Source: an uncultured Cellulomonas sp. (GTDB lineage: Bacteria > Actinomycetota > Actinomycetes > Actinomycetales > Cellulomonadaceae). Taken from it: DNA of 64,000 bases. Position 1 is the first letter of the stretch; each line of letters starts with the position of its first letter. The translations under genes were made by a program, and so were the position numbers. The stretch is taken from the NCBI RefSeq assembly GCF_947494015.1, contig NZ_CANLTL010000004.1, forward strand, positions 1 through 64,000, read 5' to 3'. The notes below the pieces were generated by a model, which made no database searches, was not told where the DNA came from, and worked only from the letters and a program-made list of their open reading frames with translations. This document shows positions 1 to 7,932 of the stretch, piece by piece.

Positions 1-990
1 CGGCAGTGGGCCGCCTACGCCGACCCCGACGCCGACGACCGCGGCTACGTCGAGTCCTGCGACCGCGAACACCTCGAGCTCTCCCGCATGGGCGACGGGT
101 ACCACCTGGAAGGGCAGCTCACCATCGAGCACGGCCAGACCCTGAAAGCCGCCCTGGCCGCGGTGACAGCGGTGCCGGCGGTCGACGACGACCGCACCCC
201 CACCCAACGCCGCGCCCACGCCCTGGCCGACCTCGCCGCGATCACCCTCGACCACGGCCTGGTCGGGACCGGCCGGGCAGTGCGCCCGCGGGTCACGGTC
301 CTGGTCGACGAACCGACCTTCCGCGCCCGCGCCGAGGCCGCACTGGCACGATCCGCCCCCGCCTGCCCCGAGCAGGGCACGCTGCTCGGTGATGAGCTGG
401 GCGGCGGTGCGGGATCCGCGGCGAACGGGACCGCGAACCAGGCCTCCACCGGTCCAGGTGCCGCGGCCCCCACCGGCGGCCACGACCCGGCTCCCCGCAC
501 CCCGCCGGCGGTGACCGCGACGATGCTGACCGGTCACGCCGTGGCCGGTGGGCCGCAGTACGAGGACCGCACCCCCGTCCCCCGCGCGCTGCTCGACCGG
601 ATCGCGTGCGACAGCCAGATCAACCGCATCATCTTCGGACCCCACGCCGAAGTCCTGGACGTCGGACGCGCCGAACGCACCTTCACCCGACACCTACGCG
701 CCGCGATCACCGCCCGCGACACACACTGCCAATACCCCACCTGCACCGCACCACCACCGGTGTGCGAAGCCCACCACGTCCAGCACTGGGCCCGCGACAA
801 CGGCGCCACCAAGGTCGACAACGGAATACTCCTGTGCACCTACCACCACGGCCTCATCCACCGCCGCGCAATACAGATCCACCGCCACGGAAAACACTGG
901 ACATTCCACGACACCCACGGAACCCAGATCGACCCGGACCGTGATCGAGCGTCGCGTCCGTTCGAGTCTGGACGTGCGGCCGACCGATGA
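1..990 (+). CDS. DUF222/HNH endonuclease-domain protein, 5-prime truncated by window edge
   Basis: The reading frame is open from base 1, so the N-terminus lies outside the window; 329 residues are visible. The first part is the alpha-helical DUF222 region common in actinobacterial HNH proteins. The end is an HNH nuclease module: a Cys pair (CQYPTC), then EAHHVQHW, then an Asn before LCTYHH. The His and Asn residues would bind a metal and cut DNA. A Pro/Gly/Ala-rich linker separates the two parts. These proteins occur in many copies in actinobacteria and their biological role is unsettled. It converges on the MOSC gene, with about 240 bases of gene-free DNA between. Confidence 0.9.
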   Translation, partial: RQWAAYADPDADDRGYVESCDREHLELSRMGDGYHLEGQLTIEHGQTLKAALAAVTAVPAVDDDRTPTQRRAHALADLAAITLDHGLVGTGRAVRPRVTVLVDEPTFRARAEAALARSAPACPEQGTLLGDELGGGAGSAANGTANQASTGPGAAAPTGGHDPAPRTPPAVTATMLTGHAVAGGPQYEDRTPVPRALLDRIACDSQINRIIFGPHAEVLDVGRAERTFTRHLRAAITARDTHCQYPTCTAPPPVCEAHHVQHWARDNGATKVDNGILLCTYHHGLIHRRAIQIHRHGKHWTFHDTHGTQIDPDRDRASRPFESGRAADR

Positions 991-1226
991 GCCACCCAGG
1001 CGCGAGCGGCGTCGGCGCATCGCACGCACACGCCGGTGCACGCAGATATCGATCTCCTTCAGCGCGGCACGGCACCGGTCGCCGCGGATCGGTGCGGGGC
1101 ACCCGTCCTGGCACCCGCGTCTCAGCACGGCCCATCGACAGGTCGTCGCGGCCGACGGTCACGATGAGCCGGCGGTCCTCGCTGCGGCCGGCTTCGCTCC
1201 GCCCGAGCTCGCGACGGGCGGCTCCG

Positions 1227-1799
1227 CTACGGCAGGCGAGACGGCAGCCGACGGCTCGGCACCCCGGCGAGCCCGGGCTCGAGCGGGACGGGGGTCACGA
1301 GCACAGCCGGTCCGCGGTGAAGCAGCCCGCTGGTCAGCGGCTGGCACCGCACGCCACCGCGACCGCGCATCGCCGCGTGGGCGCCGGGCGCCAGCACACG
1401 GTCCATCCATGCGCACGGGTTCGCCGGCCGACCGGCTCGCAGACGCACCGACGCGTCACGCGACTCCACCACGAACTCCTCACCCAGCAGCGGCGCCAGG
1501 TGAGCCCCCCGCAGCACGACGTTGCGGCGGGTGCGCAACGGGTCGAACGGTCCGGCGCCGAGCTCGGCCGCGATCGCCTCCAGGGCCTCCACCGCGAACA
1601 ACGTCACGGCGGCGTCCACGTGCGCCGCCTTGCCGAAGAACCGGTCCCCGACGATCCCCTTGCCCGCCACGATCTCGACCCGGTCGGCATCGGTGGTGGG
1701 TACGTCGACGGCACCGTCGCGCGGACGGCCGAAGTACGCGTGCTCCGGCGACACCAGCAGGTGCAGCACCTCCACGTCGTACCTGTACTCCGCTGTCAT
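1227..1799 (-). CDS. MOSC domain protein
   Basis: A 190-residue protein carrying a MOSC (molybdenum cofactor sulfurase C-terminal) fold. Visible features are GIVGDRFFGK near residue 50, RRNVVLRG near residue 95 and NPCAWMD near residue 130, where the Cys corresponds to the conserved MOSC cysteine thought to carry sulfur or the molybdenum cofactor. The family includes stand-alone proteins of this size and the C-terminal part of MOCOS and mARC-like reductases. The substrate is unknown. Its ATG overlaps the stop codon of an upstream small frame (ATGA), suggesting coupled translation. The C-terminal 30 residues are Pro/Arg-rich and may be poorly conserved. Confidence 0.85.
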   Translation of the reverse strand: MTAEYRYDVEVLHLLVSPEHAYFGRPRDGAVDVPTTDADRVEIVAGKGIVGDRFFGKAAHVDAAVTLFAVEALEAIAAELGAGPFDPLRTRRNVVLRGAHLAPLLGEEFVVESRDASVRLRAGRPANPCAWMDRVLAPGAHAAMRGRGGVRCQPLTSGLLHRGPAVLVTPVPLEPGLAGVPSRRLPSRLP

Positions 1800-1948
1800 C
1801 GCGTCCGGTCCGGCCGGTCGCGCACGGTCAACCGCGCCGCGCCGATACCGGTGCGGGCGACCACGTCCTCCACGAGGTTGGCGACGAGGCGCGGCAGAGG
1901 CCCGCCGCCGGCGACTCCGACCCGCACACCCTGTGCCCAGCGCTCCAT
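1796..1948 (-). CDS. small hypothetical protein coupled to the MOSC gene
   Basis: A 50-residue frame from ATG 1948 whose TGA overlaps the ATG of the MOSC gene as ATGA, the usual sign of translational coupling. A further in-frame ATG at 2008 would give 70 residues. The sequence is basic with a central hydrophobic helix-like stretch (PLPRLVANLVEDVV). I do not recognise a family. It could be a real small partner of the MOSC protein, a remnant of a longer gene, or chance in GC-rich DNA; the 4-base overlap is the main argument for it. Confidence 0.35.
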   Translation of the reverse strand: MERWAQGVRVGVAGGGPLPRLVANLVEDVVARTGIGAARLTVRDRPDRTR

Positions 1949-2107
1949 GGACCGGCGCTCAGCTCGGCCCGTCGGTTCGGACCTCGGGCACGGGCATGGG
2001 CGTGGCATGCGTGCACCCTACGAGGGGTGATGCCGACTCGCGCCACCACCGCTCGCGTCCCCGTCCCGTGCCCTCGCCGTCCGGCCACCGGAGCGGCCGC
2101 GGTCGAG

Positions 2108-2113
2108 CACACT
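2108..2113 (+). promoter_or_regulatory. candidate leaderless -10 element
   Basis: CACACT followed by exactly 7 bases and then the GTG of the small hydrolase. This is the spacing expected if transcription starts on the start codon. No Shine-Dalgarno sequence is visible. Confidence 0.4.
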
Positions 2114-2120
2114 GGGTGTC

Positions 2121-2660
2121 GTGCCGAAGAACGCGATCCTCTTCCACGGGACCGGCGGGAGCCCGGATGCGATCTGGTACCCGTGGCTCGCGCGCCGGCT
2201 GACCGACCGGGGCTACGCGGTGCAGACGCCGCACTACCCGGCGCTCAACGTGGAGCCGATCGCGACCTTCCTGCCGCAGGTCCTGCGGCGGCACGCGTTC
2301 GACGACGAGACGGTGCTCGTCGGCCACTCCGGCGGCGCCGCGCTCCTGCTGTCCCTGCTGGAGCACCTCGATGTCACCGTCGCGCAAGCCGTGCTCGTGG
2401 CCGGCTACGCGACGGCGCCGAACACAGCCGACGAGCCGGTGCTCCAGGACGACTACGACTGGGCAGCCATCCGTGCGCACGCCGCGGACCTCTGCTTCGT
2501 GAACTCCGTCGTCGACCCCTACGGGTGTGACGCCGTGCAGGGCCGGGCCATGTTCGACCGGCTCGGCGGGACGCTCGTCGTACGCGACGAGGGCCACTTC
2601 GGCGACGTGGACCAGCCGTACCCGACGTTCCCGCTCCTGGACCGGCTCATCGGCGGCTGA
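2121..2660 (+). CDS. RBBP9/YdeN-type alpha/beta hydrolase
   Basis: A 179-residue protein of the small RBBP9/YdeN serine hydrolase family, close to the usual family length. The nucleophile is in GHSGG (Ser70); Asp132 (VVDPYG) and His159 (DEGHFG) complete a plausible catalytic triad. FHGTGG near the N-terminus is the oxyanion-hole strand. There is no signal peptide, so it should be cytoplasmic. The substrate is unknown for most bacterial members. GTG start; the upstream bases suggest a leaderless transcript. It stands alone, transcribed in the same direction as the following dehydrogenase. Confidence 0.85.
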   Translation: MPKNAILFHGTGGSPDAIWYPWLARRLTDRGYAVQTPHYPALNVEPIATFLPQVLRRHAFDDETVLVGHSGGAALLLSLLEHLDVTVAQAVLVAGYATAPNTADEPVLQDDYDWAAIRAHAADLCFVNSVVDPYGCDAVQGRAMFDRLGGTLVVRDEGHFGDVDQPYPTFPLLDRLIGG

Positions 2661-2704
2661 CCCGGCGGACCGACCGCAGGCGAGCACCGCGGCCCGACCC
2701 GTGC

Positions 2705-2710
2705 CAGGGT
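2705..2710 (+). promoter_or_regulatory. candidate leaderless -10 element
   Basis: CAGGGT followed by 7 bases and the ATG of the G6PDH-like gene; no ribosome-binding site is seen. Confidence 0.35.
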
Positions 2711-2717
2711 CGGCGCC

Positions 2718-4283
2718 ATGATCATGCGACTGCTCCTGCTCGGCGCGACCGGGGACATGGCCGGGCGGTTCCTCCTGCCTGCGATCGCGGCCCTGCGCCA
2801 GTCCGGACGACTGCCGGGGGACCTGCAGGTCGTCGGCGCGGGGCAGGAGGACTGGGACGACGCCACCTTCCGCGACCACGTCGGGACGCGGCTCGCCGAG
2901 CACGCGGCCGACGTCGACGAGCCGGCCAGGGAGTGGCTGCTGAGCGCCCTGCGGTACCGGCGGGTGGAGCTGACCGACCACGACGACGTGGCTCGCACCG
3001 TCGCCGAGGCTGCCGGGGGAGCGCCCGGCGCCGCCCCGGCACCGGTCGCGGTGTATCTGGCGCTGCCGGCGACCGTGTTCGCGCCGACCCTCCGGGCACT
3101 CGCGGCGGCCGGCCTGCCGCCGGGCAGCCGCGTCGCCGTCGAGAAGCCGTTCGGCGCGGACCTTGCGAGCGCGGTCGACCTCAACAGGCTGCTGACCGCT
3201 GTCGCCGGCGGCGCCCCCGACGCGGTGTTCCGGGTCGACCACATCCTCGGGATGCCTGCGGTGCAGACCCTGGAGAGCCTGCGCGGGAGCGGTGGCGGGC
3301 TCGAGCCGGTGTGGTCGGGCACCGACCTGGAGCGGATCGAGGTGATCTGGGAGGAGACGCTCGGGCTCGGCACCCGGACCGGCTTCTACGACCGCACCGG
3401 CGCCGCGCGCGACGTCCTGCAGAACCACCTGCTCCAGGTCCTGGTGCTGGCCGCGATGGAGCCACCCGCCGGTCCCTCCGAGGACGACCTGCACGCCGCC
3501 AAGCTGACCCTTCTGCGGTCCCTGCGAGCACCGGCCCCCGAGACGATCACCGCCCACACCGCCCGCGCGCGCTACACCGCCGGCTCGCTGGTCGTCCCCG
3601 GGGTGCCCGGCGGCCACCCCGTGCCCGGGTACGCCGAGGAGTCCGGGGTGGACCCGTCCGCCGGCACCGAGACCCATGCCCAGCTGGTGCTCACGGCGGA
3701 CAGCCCGCGCTGGTCGGGGACGACGTTCGTGCTGCGCACGGGCAAGGCCATGGCAGCGGACCGCAAGGGAGTCGCGCTGCACTTCCGCACCGCGGTGCCC
3801 GACCACGTCCCGCCCGGCGCGCAGCGCGTCTCGGACACCGAGCTCTGGCTGGAGCTCGACGCCGCCGCCGGCGACCCGGACGGGAGCGGGCGGTCAACGG
3901 GGCCGGCGGACGACGCCCTCGCCGCGGCGGGCGGTGGCCCGCGGGTCCACGCGCCGGGGGAGCGGTCGGCCTACGGCGTGGTGATCACCGACGTGCTGAC
4001 CGGCAGCACCCGCACGTCGATCGGCGCCGAGGAGGCCGAGGAGGCCTGGCGGGTCGTCGAGCCGGTCCTGCACGCGTGGTCCGCCGAGGCGGTGCCACTG
4101 GGGGAGTACCCGGCGGGATCGGCCGGCCCGCCGCTCGTGGGCGTCTCCGGGACGCCCGGGACGCCCGGGACGTCGGGCAACCCGGGCACGTCGGGCACGT
4201 CGGGCACCCCGGGCAACCCGGGCACGTCGGGCACCCCGGGCACGTCGGGCACCTCGGGCAGCCCTGGCACGGCCGGGACGTAG
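2718..4283 (+). CDS. glucose-6-phosphate dehydrogenase-like protein with Gly-X-Y tail
   Basis: A 521-residue protein that aligns by eye along its length with glucose-6-phosphate dehydrogenase: Rossmann start LLLGATGDMAGR, EKPFGADL, FRVDHILGM, YDRTGAARDVLQNHLLQ and RTGKAMAADRKG. Two positions normally lysine in active enzymes differ: the AKRKL-type motif reads AGRFL, and the substrate-binding DHYLGK motif reads DHILGM. The QNHLLQ histidine is kept. Residues 475-521 form an uninterrupted Gly-X-Y tail rich in Thr, Ser and Pro, encoded by 9-base periodic DNA. It may be a divergent paralogue with another substrate or reduced activity. A second ATG two codons in (2724) is also possible. Confidence 0.8.
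   Translation: MIMRLLLLGATGDMAGRFLLPAIAALRQSGRLPGDLQVVGAGQEDWDDATFRDHVGTRLAEHAADVDEPAREWLLSALRYRRVELTDHDDVARTVAEAAGGAPGAAPAPVAVYLALPATVFAPTLRALAAAGLPPGSRVAVEKPFGADLASAVDLNRLLTAVAGGAPDAVFRVDHILGMPAVQTLESLRGSGGGLEPVWSGTDLERIEVIWEETLGLGTRTGFYDRTGAARDVLQNHLLQVLVLAAMEPPAGPSEDDLHAAKLTLLRSLRAPAPETITAHTARARYTAGSLVVPGVPGGHPVPGYAEESGVDPSAGTETHAQLVLTADSPRWSGTTFVLRTGKAMAADRKGVALHFRTAVPDHVPPGAQRVSDTELWLELDAAAGDPDGSGRSTGPADDALAAAGGGPRVHAPGERSAYGVVITDVLTGSTRTSIGAEEAEEAWRVVEPVLHAWSAEAVPLGEYPAGSAGPPLVGVSGTPGTPGTSGNPGTSGTSGTPGNPGTSGTPGTSGTSGSPGTAGT
4140..4280 (+). repeat. 9-base periodic repeat encoding a collagen-like Gly-X-Y tail
   Basis: About fifteen consecutive 9-base units (GGN ACN or AAC, then CCN or TCN) encode GTP, GTS, GNP, GSP and GTA triplets at the C-terminus of the dehydrogenase-like protein, right up to the stop codon. 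The phase is never broken. Such DNA is prone to slippage, so the copy number may vary between strains. Confidence 0.85.
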
Positions 4284-4425
4284 CGACACGCGTGCCCGCA
4301 CCGCGCCGTCACGGTCCGCGGCACGCCTCGACGCTCGACGCGCGCACGGCATCCGGCGGCGGAGCCGCGCGTCTGGCAACGGAGCCGCTGCCGGACGGCC
4401 AGTCCGCGCACACACCCGTGGCGGG

Positions 4426-4431
4426 CACACT
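4426..4431 (+). promoter_or_regulatory. candidate leaderless -10 element
   Basis: CACACT followed by 6 bases and the ATG of the DUF1232 gene. Confidence 0.4.
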
Positions 4432-4437
4432 CGGGGC

Positions 4438-4860
4438 ATGGACGGATCCTGGTGGGCGCCCGTGGTGGGCGTCGTCGCCGGCGTGCTGCTGCTGTGGCTG
4501 GCGCTGCTCGCCGTGCTGTGGCGGTACCGGCCCGACGACCTCGGGGTCCGTGACGCGCTGCGGCTGCTGCCCGACGTCGTCCGGCTGGTGCGGCGCCTCG
4601 CCGCCGACCCCGCCGTGCCCCGCGGCGTCCGGGTCCGGCTGTGGCTGCTGCTCGGCTACCTCGCGCTGCCGTTCGACCTCGTCCCCGACGTCGTGCCCGT
4701 GCTGGGCTACGCCGACGACGCCGTGGTGGTGGCGCTCGCGCTGCGGTCGGTGGTCCGGCACGCCGGGCCGGGAGCGCTCGACCGGCACTGGCCCGGCACC
4801 GGCGCGGGCCTGGCCGCCGTCCGCCGGCTCGCGGGTGTGACGGACGATCGGGACATCTAG
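4438..4860 (+). CDS. DUF1232 (YkvA-type) membrane protein
   Basis: A 140-residue protein with an N-terminal transmembrane helix (residues about 7-28) and the DUF1232 signature: a hydrophobic helix followed by LPFDLVPDVVPVLGYADDAVVVALAL (split here as LPFDLVPD and PVLGYADD). DUF1232 proteins are small membrane proteins of unknown biochemical role, found widely in bacteria. Nothing nearby explains its job. Confidence 0.85.
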   Translation: MDGSWWAPVVGVVAGVLLLWLALLAVLWRYRPDDLGVRDALRLLPDVVRLVRRLAADPAVPRGVRVRLWLLLGYLALPFDLVPDVVPVLGYADDAVVVALALRSVVRHAGPGALDRHWPGTGAGLAAVRRLAGVTDDRDI

Positions 4861-4907
4861 GACCTCCGTCCTGTCACATCGGCGCCGTCCCGGCCGATCC
4901 TGTGGTC

Positions 4908-5003
4908 ATGGACACGACCCAGACCCGCGCCCTGACCCTCGCCGACCTCCTGCGTGAGCTCGGTGTCGCCGACGACGACTCGCTGCCCCAGTTCTGGGAC
5001 TGA
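4908..5003 (+). CDS. 31-residue hypothetical protein upstream of VKOR
   Basis: A short ATG-to-TGA frame of 31 residues: a Thr-rich start, an amphipathic LADLLRELGV helix, an acidic DDD run, and the end PQFWD. GATCCT lies 6 bases before the ATG, so it could be read from a leaderless transcript. The next gene starts 24 bases downstream. I recognise no family. It may be a real small protein, a leader peptide for the VKOR gene, or chance. Confidence 0.4.
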   Translation: MDTTQTRALTLADLLRELGVADDDSLPQFWD

Positions 5004-5026
5004 CCGGTCGTCCCGGGGCTGCGACC

Positions 5027-5680
5027 ATGGGCCCCATGACCGTCACCACCGACCCGGCACAGGCCACCGTGCTGGCCCGGCTGCACCGGCTGCGCGGCTC
5101 GGACCGCTTCATCTTCACCACGATGCTGCTGTCCGCGTGCGTCAGCCTGCTCGCCTCGCTCGTGCTGTCGATCGACGCCGTCCGGCTCGCCGCCGACCCC
5201 GGCACGGTGCTGGCCTGCGACATCAACGCGACCCTCAGCTGCGGCACGGTCGCGCAGTCGTGGCAGGCGTCTCTGCTGGGCTTCCCCAACGCCTTCCTCG
5301 GCCTGATGGCCGAGCCGGTGGTCATCACCATCGCCGTCGCCTCGCTCGGCGGGGCCCGGTTCCCGCGGTGGTTCATGGCGTCGGCGCAGGCCGTCTACAC
5401 GATCGGCCTGCTGTTCGCGTACTGGCTGTTCGCGCAGTCGATGTTCGTCATCGGGGCGCTGTGCCCGTGGTGCCTGCTGGTGACCGTCTCCACCACGCTG
5501 GTGTTCACGTCCCTCACGCACGTGAACGTCCGGGACGACAACCTCTACCTGCCGCGTCGGCTCCAGGCGCGTGCGGCCGCCGCGGTGGCCGCGGACGTCG
5601 ACCTGTTCGTCGTGGCCGCCTGGCTCGTGCTGCTGGCGACCGCCATCGTCGCCCGGTACGGCACCCAGCTGCTCGGCTGA
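5027..5680 (+). CDS. vitamin K epoxide reductase (VKOR) family protein
   Basis: A 217-residue membrane protein with about five hydrophobic segments. It keeps both cysteine pairs of bacterial VKOR: the loop pair Cys64/Cys72 (CDINATLSC) and the active-site pair Cys146/Cys149 (CPWC). Bacterial VKOR re-oxidises DsbA-type proteins and passes electrons to quinone, replacing DsbB. A DsbA-like protein with a CPFC site lies nearby at 7933-8787, so the two probably form one disulfide-forming pathway outside the membrane. ATG 5036 is an alternative start. It converges on the response regulator gene. Confidence 0.92.
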   Translation: MGPMTVTTDPAQATVLARLHRLRGSDRFIFTTMLLSACVSLLASLVLSIDAVRLAADPGTVLACDINATLSCGTVAQSWQASLLGFPNAFLGLMAEPVVITIAVASLGGARFPRWFMASAQAVYTIGLLFAYWLFAQSMFVIGALCPWCLLVTVSTTLVFTSLTHVNVRDDNLYLPRRLQARAAAAVAADVDLFVVAAWLVLLATAIVARYGTQLLG

Positions 5681-5694
5681 GCGGGCAGCCGCTC
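5679..5694 (+). terminator. small hairpin at the VKOR stop
   Basis: GAGCGG, loop GCAG, CCGCTC: a perfect 6-bp stem starting in the stop codon. There is no U-run, as is usual in such GC-rich genomes. Confidence 0.35.
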
Positions 5695-5712
5695 GGCCGG
5701 CGGCACGGTCGC

Positions 5713-5800
5713 GGCGGGCGACGGGCGTCAGCGGCGGTCGCCGCGGGCGACGGGCGTCAGCGGCGGTCGCCGCGGGCGACGGGCGTCAGCGGCTGTCGCC
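5713..5800. repeat. 29-bp tandem repeat, about 3 copies
   Basis: The core CGGGCGACGGGCGTCAGCGG starts at 5715, 5744 and 5773, a strict 29-base period; the third copy diverges at its end. The repeat fills the gap between the convergent VKOR and devR genes. Its last copy supplies the final residues and the stop codon of the response regulator. Confidence 0.8.
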
Positions 5801-6457
5801 GCGCCAGGCGCTCGCCCTGCGGCCGGCGACCCATGCCGTGACCTGCGTCCGGCGCTGCAGGCCCATCTTCGCCAGCACCGCGGTGACGTGGTTCTTGACG
5901 GTCTTCTCCGACACCCCGAGCCGGTCGGCGATCTCCCGGTTGGACATGCCCTCGCCGATCAGGTCGACCACCTTGCGCTCGCTCGGCGTCAGGTCACCGG
6001 CCGGGTCGTCGTGCCCCGCCCGACGGCGCGTGATCGTCCGTTCGTCGAGCAGGGTCCGGCCGGCGGCCACCGAGCGGATGACCTGCGCGATCTCCGCGCC
6101 GTGCACCGACTTGAGCACGTACGCGGCCGCGCCCGCCTCCAGGGCGGCGGCGAGGGCGTCGTCGTCGTCGAACGAGGTCAGCACGACGGCGCGCGTCGCC
6201 GGCAGCGCCTCACGCACGGCCCGCAGGATGTCGATGCCGCTGCCGTCGGGCAGCTGCAGGTCCACGAGCATGACCTGCGGACGGACCAGCGTCGCGCGGC
6301 GCACACCCTCGGCGACCGTGCCGGCCTCCGCGACGACGGTCATCCCCTCGGTGCGGTCGATCACCTCGGCGATGCCGCGCCGGACGACCTCGTGGTCGTC
6401 GACGATCATGACGGCGATGTCACCGGTGCTGCGGGCGGCGGGTGTGGTCGGCGGCAT
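5786..6457 (-). CDS. devR: DevR/DosR-type NarL-family response regulator
   Basis: A 223-residue two-domain regulator. The receiver has Asp20/Asp21, phospho-acceptor Asp66 (VDLQLPDG), Thr94 and Lys116. The C-terminal LuxR-type helix-turn-helix (about 155-210) reads EKTVKNHV and then KMGLQRRTQ, nearly the same as mycobacterial DosR, including the Lys-Thr-Val-Lys-Asn residues that contact GGGAC in DosR. The receiver also has the DosR-like AAGRTLLDER end. DosR controls hypoxia and anaerobic survival genes. No histidine kinase is adjacent, so the partner (DevS-like) must be elsewhere. DosR-like boxes lie before adhE, pflB and pflA in this window. Its stop codon falls inside a tandem repeat. Confidence 0.9.
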   Translation of the reverse strand: MPPTTPAARSTGDIAVMIVDDHEVVRRGIAEVIDRTEGMTVVAEAGTVAEGVRRATLVRPQVMLVDLQLPDGSGIDILRAVREALPATRAVVLTSFDDDDALAAALEAGAAAYVLKSVHGAEIAQVIRSVAAGRTLLDERTITRRRAGHDDPAGDLTPSERKVVDLIGEGMSNREIADRLGVSEKTVKNHVTAVLAKMGLQRRTQVTAWVAGRRASAWRGDSR

Positions 6458-6463
6458 GGGTGC

Positions 6464-6469
6464 AGCCTA
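6464..6469 (-). promoter_or_regulatory. candidate leaderless -10 element of devR
   Basis: Read on the minus strand, TAGGCT is followed by 6 bases and the devR ATG. This would allow devR to be transcribed separately from the upstream exporter gene. Confidence 0.45.
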
Positions 6470-6525
6470 GGCAGTCCACCGCGGCTGCACACCCAGCCCA
6501 CGGTCGCGTGCCGCCGCGCGCAGGC

Positions 6526-7854
6526 TCAGCGCTCGTACGCCCACGCGCGGTCGGTCAGCATGCGGGCCGCCGCCAGGCCGACGGCGATCGACACCAGGAC
6601 GAACAGGGCCTGGGCGCCCGATGCGAACGCCGTGGCCGCGTCGCCGTCGTTGAGCCCGACGACGGCGCGGTAGGCCGCCGCGCCCGGGACCATGATGACG
6701 ACCGCGGGCACCGACACCGTGATCCGGGGCACGCGCAGCCGCGGGGCGACCCAGGCCGCGAGCAGACCGACCAGCAGCGTCGCGCCCATCGTGGCGGCCT
6801 GCACCGCGACCCCGACGTCCACCATCTCCAGCCGCAGCACGTTGGCGACCATGCCGATCACGGCCGCCCCGAGCGCCATCCGCAGCGGGGAGTTGAACAT
6901 CAGGGCGAAGCCGAGCACGCCGAGGAAGCTCGCGAGCAGCCGCAGCACGACCTCGAGCGCCGCGTGCAGCGGCTCGGGGGACTGCGGGGGAGCGCTCACG
7001 CCGGTCACCCACAGCACCGCCCACACGCTGAGCCCGGCCGCGATCAGGATGATGTTGGCGTAGACGGTCCGCGCGATGCCCGCGGAGAAGTCCAGCTTCG
7101 CCAGGTCCAGCGCGCCGGTGACCAGCGCGAACCCCGGCACCAGGAACAGCACCGCGGACACGTACCCGGCCTGGTGGCTCGGCTCGGCCCCCGCCCACTG
7201 CTGCAGACCGAGCACGAACCCCAGGTAGACCAGGCACGCCACCCCGGCCGCGACCATGGTGGTGCCGAACTGGTTGATGCGGCGGTGCAGCAGCCAGCGA
7301 CGCACCGCCTGGCCGAGCCCGGCCGCCAGCGCGACGCCCAGCACCTCGATCGGGCCGCCGGCGTTGAGGTAGGCGAACGCACCGCACGCCATCGCCGCGA
7401 ACAGGGCGTTGGCCGGTGCCGGGTACAGCGGCGCCATCGCCTCGATCCGGTCCAGCTCGTGGTCGACGGCGTCGACCGAGGTGCCCGGCCGCAGCCCGTC
7501 GCACAGGCGGGTCAGCTCGGCCAGCCGGGCGGAGTTCACCCCGATGGTGCGGGCCTCGGTGACCTCGGTGCGGAAGATCGACCCGCGGTGGGAGGTCGCG
7601 GTGATCTCCGTCAGGGTGACGTGGGCCTCGTGCCGGTCGACCCCGACCGCGTGCGCCACCTGCTGCATCGCCGTCTTGACCCGGTACGACCCCGTGCCGG
7701 CGGCGAGCATCGCCCGTCCGGTGCGCAGCACCACGCCGGACTGCCGGATCAGCTCCACCGGCTCGAGCGCGTCCTCGGGGCTGCCGACCGGGACGGGCGG
7801 GGTGCCCGGCAGGGGGCCGGCGGGCTCGGGTGGCTGCGTCACGGGCGCCATCAT
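6526..7854 (-). CDS. ThrE-type threonine/serine exporter family protein
   Basis: A 442-residue membrane protein of the ThrE/PRM10 family. The N-terminal cytoplasmic half (about residues 30-150) has the ThrE hydrolase-like signature (GTGSYRVKTAM, then HVTLTEITAT). About ten hydrophobic segments follow in one chain, so this is the fused form rather than a two-gene version. Family members export threonine and serine. It lies between the DsbA-like gene and devR on the same strand, and the three could be one transcript. Two ATGs stand together at the start. Confidence 0.88.
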   Translation of the reverse strand: MMAPVTQPPEPAGPLPGTPPVPVGSPEDALEPVELIRQSGVVLRTGRAMLAAGTGSYRVKTAMQQVAHAVGVDRHEAHVTLTEITATSHRGSIFRTEVTEARTIGVNSARLAELTRLCDGLRPGTSVDAVDHELDRIEAMAPLYPAPANALFAAMACGAFAYLNAGGPIEVLGVALAAGLGQAVRRWLLHRRINQFGTTMVAAGVACLVYLGFVLGLQQWAGAEPSHQAGYVSAVLFLVPGFALVTGALDLAKLDFSAGIARTVYANIILIAAGLSVWAVLWVTGVSAPPQSPEPLHAALEVVLRLLASFLGVLGFALMFNSPLRMALGAAVIGMVANVLRLEMVDVGVAVQAATMGATLLVGLLAAWVAPRLRVPRITVSVPAVVIMVPGAAAYRAVVGLNDGDAATAFASGAQALFVLVSIAVGLAAARMLTDRAWAYER

Positions 7855-7868
7855 GCCGGTGCGTCGCG

Positions 7869-7910
7869 GGTGAGGGCGGCAGGGTGAGGGCGGCAGGGTG
7901 CGGGCGGCAG
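7869..7910. repeat. 14-bp tandem repeat, 3 copies
   Basis: GGTGAGGGCGGCAG occurs at 7869, 7883 and, with one change, 7897. It sits in the 78-base gap between the DsbA-like and ThrE-like genes. Confidence 0.75.
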
Positions 7911-7932
7911 GGCGGCGTCGGTCGCCGGCCCG

